Shown here: positions 17,357 through 24,012 of the stretch, one piece after another
Numbering within the stretch: the stretch's first letter is position 1
Layout of the letters: each line of letters starts with the position of its first letter
NCBI GenBank assembly: GCA_016219985.1
Contig: JACRJO010000005.1
Span: 1 to 43,520 of the forward strand
Origin: Sphingobacteriales bacterium
Lineage (GTDB): Bacteria; Bacteroidota; Bacteroidia; Chitinophagales; Chitinophagaceae
Length of the DNA stretch: 43,520 bases
Reading direction: 5' to 3'
The notes under the pieces: model-generated
Databases searched by the model: none
Told to the model about the DNA's origin: nothing
The model's input: only the letters and a program-made list of their open reading frames with translations
Program-made: the position numbers and the translations under genes

Positions 17357-18706
17357 ATGCGGATAAAGAAAAGGATCCTTATCGCAGTGATACTGCTGTC
17401 TTTTTTTGGAACGGCCTTGTCCCAAAAAGGAATGCCTGTATTTGACCCGGCAGGCCGGCCAAAGCACTTATCCGATTCGGCCCTGCTGGACCTGGTGCAG
17501 CAGCAGACCTTTAAGTATTTCTGGGATTTTGCCCACCCGGTATCCGGCCTGGCCCGGGAGCGGAGCAATATCAGTTTTGGTTACGGACACGAGACCGTCA
17601 CCACCGGTGGTACCGGGTTCGGGATCATGAGTGTGATCGTGGCAGTGGAGCGTCAATGGATCAGCCGGGATACGGCCGCGAAATTCCTGCTGAAGATGAT
17701 CAGCTTCTTATCGAAAGCGCAAAGTTATCACGGGGTATTTCCACACTGGATGGACGGCGCCACGGGGAAGACCATTCCGTTCAGTCGCAAGGATGACGGG
17801 GCCGACCTGGTGGAAACTTCATATTTATTCCAGGGTTTGCTTTGCGCCCGGCAATATTTTAACGGGAATAATAATACAGAAAGGGAATTCCGCAACCGGG
17901 TGAACGGGTTATGGGCCGATATAGAATGGAACTGGTTTACCAACGGGGGACAGGAAGTGCTGTACTGGCACTGGAGTCCCAACAATGGCTGGGCCATGAA
18001 CTTCCCGGTGCGGGGGTTCAATGAATGCCTGATCATGTATGTGCTTGCCGCCTCTTCTCCCAATGAGCGTTACCAGGTGAGCCCGGATGTTTATCACCGG
18101 GGCTGGGCGGAAAGTAATTTCTTCAAGAATGGGAAGGAATTTTACGGGATCAAACTGCCACTGGGTTTTGATTATGGCGGCCCCTTATTCTTTTCTCATT
18201 ACTCCTTTCTTGGTCTTGATCCAAGGGGCCTGAAAGACCGCTACGCTGATTACTGGGAACAGAACCGCAATCATACCCTGATCAACCGGGAGCATTGTAT
18301 CCGCAACCCGAATCATTTCAAAGGATACGGAGAAAACTGCTGGGGACTGACTGCCAGTGATACGTATAACGGGTATGCGGCGCATTCGCCCACCGAAGAC
18401 CTGGGTACCATCTCACCAACAGCTGCCCTGAGCGCTTTCCCGTACACACCGGAGTATTCGATGAAAGCCTTGCGGCATTTTTATGAGGACCTGGGCGATA
18501 ATATCTGGAGTGAATACGGGTTTGTGGATGCCTTCAATGAATCAAAGAACTGGGTGGCGGCTTCGCATCTCGCCATCGACCAGGGCCCCATTATTGTGAT
18601 GATCGAAAATTACCGGAGCGGTTTGCTGTGGAAATTATTTATGAGCTGCCCTGAAGTGAAAACAGGCCTGGGAAGACTGGGCTTTCAAAGCCGGGCGCTT
18701 AAATAG
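17357..18706 (+). CDS. GH144-type beta-1,2-glucanase homologue, copy 2
   Basis: 449 aa. A Sec signal peptide (cleavage near TALSQ) is followed almost at once by the catalytic (alpha/alpha)6 domain, with no extra module. Acidic positions are Asp146 and Asp150 in KDDGADLVETSY and Glu223 in FNECL, a 77-residue interval as in copy 1. ETVTTGGTGFGIMSVIVAVER and IDQGPIIVMIENYRSGLLWK are conserved. The start at 17357 is the ATG right before the charged/hydrophobic signal; the open frame reaches back into copy 1. Lacking a lipid anchor, it is probably periplasmic, cutting imported oligosaccharides. The TFKYFWDFAHPVSGL block is identical to copy 1, so the two may derive from a fairly recent duplication. 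Confidence 0.88.
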   Translation: MRIKKRILIAVILLSFFGTALSQKGMPVFDPAGRPKHLSDSALLDLVQQQTFKYFWDFAHPVSGLARERSNISFGYGHETVTTGGTGFGIMSVIVAVERQWISRDTAAKFLLKMISFLSKAQSYHGVFPHWMDGATGKTIPFSRKDDGADLVETSYLFQGLLCARQYFNGNNNTEREFRNRVNGLWADIEWNWFTNGGQEVLYWHWSPNNGWAMNFPVRGFNECLIMYVLAASSPNERYQVSPDVYHRGWAESNFFKNGKEFYGIKLPLGFDYGGPLFFSHYSFLGLDPRGLKDRYADYWEQNRNHTLINREHCIRNPNHFKGYGENCWGLTASDTYNGYAAHSPTEDLGTISPTAALSAFPYTPEYSMKALRHFYEDLGDNIWSEYGFVDAFNESKNWVAASHLAIDQGPIIVMIENYRSGLLWKLFMSCPEVKTGLGRLGFQSRALK

Positions 18707-18733
18707 CTGCAAGCTGCCCGGGCGGGCTACGAA

Positions 18734-18808
18734 ATGCGGATCAGGCAATATAAAAAAATGGTACTTCCTTTACTGGCGGCGTTGCCGGGTCTGCAGGCAA
18801 GAAACTAG
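18734..18808 (+). other. Short ORF resembling an orphan signal peptide
   Basis: A 24-codon frame (starts MRIRQYKKMVLPLLAAL, ends TAG) has the charged start, hydrophobic core and Ala-x-Ala-like end (GLQA) of a Sec signal peptide but no mature part. It sits in the 257-bp gap between GH144 copies 2 and 3. It may be the stump of a deleted exported protein or chance. I do not call it a gene. Confidence 0.25.
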
Positions 18809-18830
18809 GGGTACGAATTACGGTGAATTC

Positions 18831-18853
18831 CAGCCCGGCGGTGAGCCGGGCTG
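18831..18853 (+). terminator. GC-rich hairpin between GH144 copies 2 and 3
   Basis: CAGCCCGGC (18831-18839) and GCCGGGCTG (18845-18853) form a perfect 9-bp stem with a 5-nt loop. AAAATTG follows rather than a T-run, so it is not a standard intrinsic terminator. It could stabilise or partly separate the upstream mRNA. The rest of the 18707-18963 gap holds only the short ORF above and a weak TAGGGGTA match at 18806-18813. Confidence 0.5.
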
Positions 18854-18963
18854 AAAATTGAGCGATAAGTGATATAAAAATGGGCGCCGCCGGGTCTGAT
18901 CTGCCCCATTAAATTCCCGGATGAGTTTGGCGCTACCACGGTACTGATACAATAACGATTGCT

Positions 18964-20412
18964 ATGAATAATAAACGCCTGATCTGCCTTTTCAGCTTTT
19001 TCCTGCTGGGCTTGGCCGGCTATTCCCAGTCCCGGTCTCTCTCCCTTACAAAAGGGAAATACGGGGATGGTCCCGATAGCATTGCCCCGGCCGGCATCAT
19101 TAAAAACCTGCCGGATGAGCAGCTGCTGGAGCAGGTACAGAAACAAACATTCCGTTACTTCTGGCACGGGGCGCACCCGTACAGCGGGCTGGCGCTCGAA
19201 AGAAGCAATACGGTACGGGCCGAACATTACTGGGATTATATTAATGAAGCCTGGGATGAACCCAATTTCAGTAATACGGAATTCGGACCTGATGCAGGAG
19301 CGATCGGGGGTACCGGCTTCGGGATACTGAGTACCATCGTGGCCGTGGAAAGAAAATGGATTGGCCGGGATACCGCCGTACGCCGCCTGATCCGGATCGC
19401 AGACTTCCTGATCAATGCTGATTGCTACCATGGCATCTACCCCCATTTTATGAATGGCAGAACGGGGCGGACCATAAAATTCGACCGGCTCGATGACGGG
19501 GCGGATATTGTGGAAACCTCTTACCTGCTCATGGGTTTCTTATGTGCCAGGGAATATTTTAACCGGGAGGCGCCCAGAGAAGTTTATTTACGGAAACGCA
19601 TCGGCCAGATTTGGGGTGCTGCCAACTGGAACTGGCATACCAACGGGCAGCATAAATTATTCTGGCACTGGAGCCCCAACAACGGCTTCGATATGAACTT
19701 CCCGGTATGGGGATGGAATGAATGCCTGATCACCTATATCCTCTCCGCCTCTTCCCCCTCCCATTCAATTTCAAAAGAGGTCTATGATGGTACCTGGGCC
19801 GGCAGTTTGGGTTTTGCCAACGGGAAAGAGTACTACGGTTATAAACTGCCCCTGGGCAATTATGATAAGGACATGGGAGGTCCTTTATTTTTTGAACAGT
19901 ATACGTTTCAGGGCATTGATCCCAACGGGCTGACGGACTCACTCGGCACCGATTATTTCCTCCAGGGGAAGAATCATACCCTGATCAACCGGGCCTATTG
20001 CCGGGAGAACCCGAAAGGGTTTAAGGGATACAGTGATAAATGCTGGGGACTCACAGCCGGTGACAGTTACAAAGGCTATGTGGCGCACAGCCCCGAGAAT
20101 GACCGGGGTGTGATCCAGCCCACCGCGGCGATCTCCTCCATGCCATATACGCCAAAAGAAAGTATGGACGCGCTCCGCTATTTTTATTACGGGCTCGGGG
20201 ATAAAATCTGGAGCAAATACGGCTTTGTGGATGGCTTCAGTATTCATCACAACTGGTATGCGGCATCGCACCTCGCCATTGACCAGGGACCCATTGTAAC
20301 CATGATTGAAAATTACCGGACAGGGTTATTATGGAAATTATTCATGAATATCCCGGATGTGCAAAACGGCCTGAAGAAGCTGGGATTTCATTCACCGTAT
20401 TTTAAAAAATAG
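18964..20412 (+). CDS. GH144-type beta-1,2-glucanase homologue, copy 3
   Basis: 482 aa, Sec signal peptide (cleavage near GYSQS), then the same catalytic fold. Acidic positions are Asp177 and Asp181 in DDGADIVETSY and Glu253 in NECL. An insert of about 25 residues after LALERSN (HYWDYINEAWDEPNFSNTEF) is absent from copies 1 and 2 and sits near the predicted active-site entrance. TFRYFWHGAHP replaces TFKYFWDFAHP. This copy is the most diverged of the three and is preceded by a longer gap. It may have another chain-length or substitution preference, and other activities on beta-glucans cannot be excluded. The oxidoreductase gene follows after 5 bp. Confidence 0.86.
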   Translation: MNNKRLICLFSFFLLGLAGYSQSRSLSLTKGKYGDGPDSIAPAGIIKNLPDEQLLEQVQKQTFRYFWHGAHPYSGLALERSNTVRAEHYWDYINEAWDEPNFSNTEFGPDAGAIGGTGFGILSTIVAVERKWIGRDTAVRRLIRIADFLINADCYHGIYPHFMNGRTGRTIKFDRLDDGADIVETSYLLMGFLCAREYFNREAPREVYLRKRIGQIWGAANWNWHTNGQHKLFWHWSPNNGFDMNFPVWGWNECLITYILSASSPSHSISKEVYDGTWAGSLGFANGKEYYGYKLPLGNYDKDMGGPLFFEQYTFQGIDPNGLTDSLGTDYFLQGKNHTLINRAYCRENPKGFKGYSDKCWGLTAGDSYKGYVAHSPENDRGVIQPTAAISSMPYTPKESMDALRYFYYGLGDKIWSKYGFVDGFSIHHNWYAASHLAIDQGPIVTMIENYRTGLLWKLFMNIPDVQNGLKKLGFHSPYFKK

Positions 20413-20417
20413 AAAAT

Positions 20418-21590
20418 ATGAAGGAGCATATCTCAAGGGAAAGGTTTTTAAAGACCACGGCCATGGCCGGCGCTGCCTTACTGGTTTCATCCCTGGAAGC
20501 CTGGGCGGCCGAACGTCCGGATCAGAAACTGAGGGTAGCCGTGATCGGTTGTGGCAGTGTGAGTAACCGCTATTTGCCCCAACTGCTTTCCTCCAGGCTG
20601 ATCGAAGTGGTGAGTTTATGTGATATCAAATACGACCGGGCGCTGGCGCAGAATAAGCAATATAATGTGAATGCACAGACCTATCCGCATATCGACGCCC
20701 TGCTGAAGGGGGTATCCTTTGATATGATGGTCACGCTTACGGATATGCAGGTACACGGGGAACTGAATAAGAAAGCCTTGCTGGCAGGGAAGCATGTCTG
20801 GAGTGAAAAGCCGATGGCCAATACCTATGCCGAAGGGAAGGCCCTGCTGGACCTGGCCAAAACAAAAAAACTGCGGATCTGGGGAGCCCCGGCCGTGGTC
20901 AACAGCCCGCAGTTTGCCTTTATGAGTAAAATTATCCAGGAAGGCAAACTGGGAAGAATCGCGGCGGCCCACGGGCAGTACGGCCATACCGGCCCCACCT
21001 GGTCCGCCTTCTTCTATGAAAAAGGCGGGGGCAGTATGCCGGATCTCGGTGTGTACAATATGGCCACCCTTACCGGACTGCTGGGTCCGGCCCGGGCCGT
21101 GATGGCCATGACGAGTATCGTAAATCCGGAAAGGACCGTGGATGATAAAGGGAAAATAAAAGTGGAAGCCGAAGACAATGCACAGGTATTGCTGGAACAT
21201 GATAAAGGCGTAATCAGTCATGTCATGTGCGGGTTCAATTATTTTGACCCGCATGGGCACGAGGCCGGCAGCCAGTCTCTGCATTCCATCCAGGTCTATG
21301 GCGATTATGGCAATATGCGGCTGATCGGTTATGACTGGGAGACCAATGGCGTGATGCTGGATACTTCCTGGGATAAACCGGCTGAACTGCTTTGTACGGA
21401 TAAAGGAGGATATGAATGGCAGGAAGGCGCCCGCGTGGTGGGAGAGAGCCTGGTGAACGGCACGGAGCCCCGGATCAATGTGGAACATGCCCTGCATGTA
21501 CTGGAGATCATTGAAGCGGCCCGGAAATCATCGGCCACGGGGACAAAAGTGAAACTGAAAAGCAGTTTCCCCTGGCCCCTCGTTAAATAA
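20418..21590 (+). CDS. Gfo/Idh/MocA-family oxidoreductase, exported
   Basis: A 390-aa NAD(P)-dependent sugar dehydrogenase-type protein. The N-terminal signal ISRERFLKTTAMAGAALLVSS is Tat-like (SRERFLK; the second Arg is displaced by Glu, so degenerate) and ends near AWAAE. The Rossmann fold starts LRVAVIGCGSVSNRYLP (Gly44-x-Gly46). Lys131 in the SEKPMA motif is the usual catalytic/cofactor-binding Lys. The C-terminal alpha/beta domain includes GGGSMPDLGVYN and HALHVLEIIEAARKS. It starts 5 bp after GH144 copy 3. Exported members in Bacteroidota act on sugars or 3-keto-sugars, or by an NAD-recycling mechanism. The actual substrate is unknown; a product of glucan breakdown is inferred. Confidence 0.88.
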   Translation: MKEHISRERFLKTTAMAGAALLVSSLEAWAAERPDQKLRVAVIGCGSVSNRYLPQLLSSRLIEVVSLCDIKYDRALAQNKQYNVNAQTYPHIDALLKGVSFDMMVTLTDMQVHGELNKKALLAGKHVWSEKPMANTYAEGKALLDLAKTKKLRIWGAPAVVNSPQFAFMSKIIQEGKLGRIAAAHGQYGHTGPTWSAFFYEKGGGSMPDLGVYNMATLTGLLGPARAVMAMTSIVNPERTVDDKGKIKVEAEDNAQVLLEHDKGVISHVMCGFNYFDPHGHEAGSQSLHSIQVYGDYGNMRLIGYDWETNGVMLDTSWDKPAELLCTDKGGYEWQEGARVVGESLVNGTEPRINVEHALHVLEIIEAARKSSATGTKVKLKSSFPWPLVK

Positions 21591-21596
21591 TAAACC

Positions 21597-21610
21597 ACCG
21601 GGCCCCCGGT
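21597..21610 (+). terminator. Small GC hairpin after the oxidoreductase gene
   Basis: ACCGG (21597-21601) pairs with CCGGT (21606-21610) around GCCC, 6 bp past the stop. No T-run follows. It marks the start of a 226-bp gap whose only other notable content is the promoter-like element at 21677-21709. Confidence 0.3.
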
Positions 21611-21676
21611 CATATATGGAAAACAAGTCATAGCGATAGAAAAACAATTAGCTGAACCGGATCATTCCCGGAGGGG

Positions 21677-21709
21677 GTTTAGGGGTAAAGGCAGGAATTT
21701 ATTGTCATT
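21677..21709 (+). promoter_or_regulatory. Predicted ECF-sigma promoter upstream of DoxX-GMC
   Basis: GTTTAGGGGTAAAG (21677-21690), a 10-nt spacer, then ATTGTCATT (21701-21709). The first box matches that of 2128-2141 at 14 of 14 positions, the ATTGTC box is identical, and the spacing is the same, giving 26 of 33 identical overall. It lies 107 bp before the DoxX ATG. It suggests direct control of the DoxX-GMC and downstream genes by the ECF sigma factor encoded at 1530. Confidence 0.55.
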
Positions 21710-21816
21710 ACGGTGGTTTTTATAAAGCCCTGCCGGACACGATTTTTGAGAGATCCGGGAATAAAGGGTTAAACTTCCGGTCAGGTATGCGGGTACAACC
21801 GGCTAAATGATTGCGT

Positions 21817-22245
21817 ATGGGAAAATTCTTTTCAGCTTCACCGGCCGGTCAGCCCGGGGGGATTGCCCTGGTCAGGGTCATAACCGGTGTATTGCTGCTA
21901 TATCATGGCTGGGAATGCTTTGATGCGGAAAAAATGAAGATGTACACCGGATGGTTTTCAGACAGGCATTATACCCAGCCGGCCCTTTGGGCCTATACAG
22001 GGAAAGTAGCCGAATTGCTGGCCGGGGCGGGATTTGTGCTGGGTTTGTTTACCCGGCTGGCTGCCCTGGGCGTGATCGCAGCTTTTACCGGCATCATTTT
22101 TATACTGGGTGATAAAGGGAAAATATTCCAGGGGGACCAGCATCCCTTTCTTTTTATCCTGCTCAGCCTGGTATTCCTTTTTACCGGCCCGGGTGCCCTC
22201 AGCCTCGATCGTCTTATCTTTAAAAACAAAGGGCGCAGGTATTAA
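21817..22245 (+). CDS. DoxX-family inner-membrane protein
   Basis: 142 aa, about four transmembrane helices (GIALVRVITGVLLLYHGWE; VAELLAGAGFVLGLFTR; LGVIAAFTGIIFILG; FLFILLSLVFLFTGPGA). The arrangement and the ALVRVITGVLLLYHG and SLDRLI ends fit DoxX. DoxX proteins are linked to quinone-dependent oxidation in some organisms. Here the gene is 10 bp upstream of a GMC flavoprotein, so electron transfer or membrane docking for that enzyme is a reasonable guess. The ATG at 21817 is preferred over the TTG at 21811. The predicted ECF promoter lies upstream. Confidence 0.82.
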   Translation: MGKFFSASPAGQPGGIALVRVITGVLLLYHGWECFDAEKMKMYTGWFSDRHYTQPALWAYTGKVAELLAGAGFVLGLFTRLAALGVIAAFTGIIFILGDKGKIFQGDQHPFLFILLSLVFLFTGPGALSLDRLIFKNKGRRY

Positions 22246-22255
22246 CAGCGAAGCA

Positions 22256-23983
22256 ATGCCGGACAGTTTACAGGTACATATAAACAGTAATGGAAAAGAA
22301 GCAAACAGCTATGATGCGATCGTGATCGGCAGCGGCATCAGTGGCGGTTGGGCCGCCAAGGAGTTATGTGAGAAAGGATTAAAGACCCTGGTGCTAGAAA
22401 GGGGAAGAAAGGTGGATCATATCAGGGATTATCCAACCGCAAACCTGTCCCGCTGGGAACTGCCCCACCGCGGTTCCATAACCCGCGCGGCAAGAGAACA
22501 AAATCCACTGATCAGCAAAGCGGCCGGGTACGGGGAGGATACGCAGGATTTTTTTGTTAAGGATGCTGACCATCCGTATATACAGGAAAAGCCCTTTGAC
22601 TGGATCCGCGGATACCAGGTAGGAGGCAAATCACTGACCTGGGGAAGGGCCTGTGCCCGCTGGAGCGAATATGATTTTACGGCGCCTGAACGTTATGGAT
22701 ACGGGGCGTCTTTTCCACTTGGATATAAGGAGATCAAAGACTGGTACAGTCATGTGGAAAAATTCATCGGGGTCTGCGGTAACCATGACCATATCCCCTC
22801 GATGCCCGACGGGGAATTTCTTCCTGCCTACGAATTGAATGCGGTGGAACAACACATGCAGCAGGTGCTGAAGGAAAAATTTAACCGGCACTATGTCTCC
22901 GGGAGGTGGGCGCATATCACCGAGCCGAAGCAAATTCACCTGGACCAGGGCCGCGCCCAATGCATGAACCGGAATCTCTGTATGCGGGGCTGCCCGCTGG
23001 GTGGCTATTTCAGTTCCAATTCTTCTACCCTGCCCTGGGCCGCGAAAACGGGCAATTTAACGATCCGCCCGCATTCCGTTGTGCACTCCATTATTTATGA
23101 TGAACAGCAGCAAAAAGCCACCGGGGTCCGGGTGATTGATGCGAATACAAAAAAAGCGTCCGAATTCTATGCCCGCATTATATTCTGCAATGCCTCGTCT
23201 TTAAACAGCAATTTAATCCTGCTGAATTCCACTTCCCGCCGCTTTCCCCATGGGTTGGGAAATGATAACGGGCTGCTCGGTAAGTATATTTGCTTTCATA
23301 ATTACCGGGGCAGTATGAACGGGGATATGGATGGATTCACCGATAAGTATTATAAAGTATCCAAACCGGCCGAATGTATCGTGGCTAATTTCCGGAACCT
23401 GGAAAAAAGGGATACAGATTTTTATGGCGGCTATGTCATCTATTCAGGCGCCTACCGGGAAAGACTAAGCGATAAAAATATAAAACCCCTGCTGGGTGCG
23501 GAATACAAAGAGGCGATCAGCGAACCCGGCACCTGGGGACTGTATATGTATATGCAGGGCGAAACGATCGCGAAGGAAACCAACCAGGTGCGGCTGAGCC
23601 CGGACCGGCAGGATCAATGGGGGATACCCCTGCTCATCACTTCCGTAGACTATGATGAGAATGACGATAAAATGGTGAAAGATTTCCTGGAGCAGGGGCA
23701 ATTGATGCTGGAAGCGGCCGGGGTAAAAAATATCAATACCCGGGATAGTAAACAGGCGCCCGGCCTGGATATTCATGAAATGGGCGGGGTGAGGATGGGG
23801 AAGGATCCCGGGAACTCCCTGCTGAATGAATGGAACCAGCTGCATCATTGCAAAAATGTATTCGTAACCGACGGGGCCTGTATGACCAGCACCGGCAGCC
23901 AGAGCCCGTCCATCTTATATATGGCTTTTACCGCCAGGGCGGTGAATCATGCGGTGGAAGAACTAAAAAAGCGAAATTTATAG
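22256..23983 (+). CDS. GMC-family FAD-dependent oxidoreductase
   Basis: 575 aa with no signal peptide of its own. The FAD-binding Rossmann motif is at the N-terminus (DAIVIGSGISGGWAAKELCEKG, Gly25-x-Gly27-x-x-Gly30) and the ribityl-binding LVLERG follows. GGKSLTWGRACARW lies around the flavin. A Cys-containing segment CMNRNLCMRGCPLGGYF is present. The C-terminal GMC signature starts HEMGGVRMG (His507) and continues FVTDGACMTSTG. In most GMC enzymes a Asn-Pro or His-Pro pair follows as the second catalytic residue; here the position reads Ser550-Pro. It resembles the large subunit of periplasmic glucoside 3-dehydrogenases, which rely on a small subunit (gluconate 2-dehydrogenase subunit 3 type) for export. 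None is present in the window. The ATG at 22256 is chosen; the open frame extends into DoxX. Confidence 0.88.
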   Translation: MPDSLQVHINSNGKEANSYDAIVIGSGISGGWAAKELCEKGLKTLVLERGRKVDHIRDYPTANLSRWELPHRGSITRAAREQNPLISKAAGYGEDTQDFFVKDADHPYIQEKPFDWIRGYQVGGKSLTWGRACARWSEYDFTAPERYGYGASFPLGYKEIKDWYSHVEKFIGVCGNHDHIPSMPDGEFLPAYELNAVEQHMQQVLKEKFNRHYVSGRWAHITEPKQIHLDQGRAQCMNRNLCMRGCPLGGYFSSNSSTLPWAAKTGNLTIRPHSVVHSIIYDEQQQKATGVRVIDANTKKASEFYARIIFCNASSLNSNLILLNSTSRRFPHGLGNDNGLLGKYICFHNYRGSMNGDMDGFTDKYYKVSKPAECIVANFRNLEKRDTDFYGGYVIYSGAYRERLSDKNIKPLLGAEYKEAISEPGTWGLYMYMQGETIAKETNQVRLSPDRQDQWGIPLLITSVDYDENDDKMVKDFLEQGQLMLEAAGVKNINTRDSKQAPGLDIHEMGGVRMGKDPGNSLLNEWNQLHHCKNVFVTDGACMTSTGSQSPSILYMAFTARAVNHAVEELKKRNL

Positions 23984-24012
23984 GCGGTAACTGACCATTT
24001 ATTAATACCAGT

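Noticed and set aside
18806..18840. Third copy of the ECF promoter
   Set aside because: TAGGGGTA and ATT align in spacing, but the downstream TGTC box and the GTT and AAG ends of the upstream box are missing.
15660..20412. Glucoamylase (alpha-glucan) assignment for the three paralogues
   Set aside because: The family label glucoamylase for this fold is a historical domain name. The motifs match GH144-type beta-1,2-glucanases and all neighbours are beta-glucan enzymes.
20616..21497. 293-codon minus-strand ORF
   Set aside because: Antisense to the Gfo/Idh/MocA gene, which has clear Rossmann and EKP motifs.
22109..22255. Upstream extension of the GMC frame into DoxX
   Set aside because: The extension overlaps the DoxX gene in another frame; the GMC fold starts right after the ATG at 22256.
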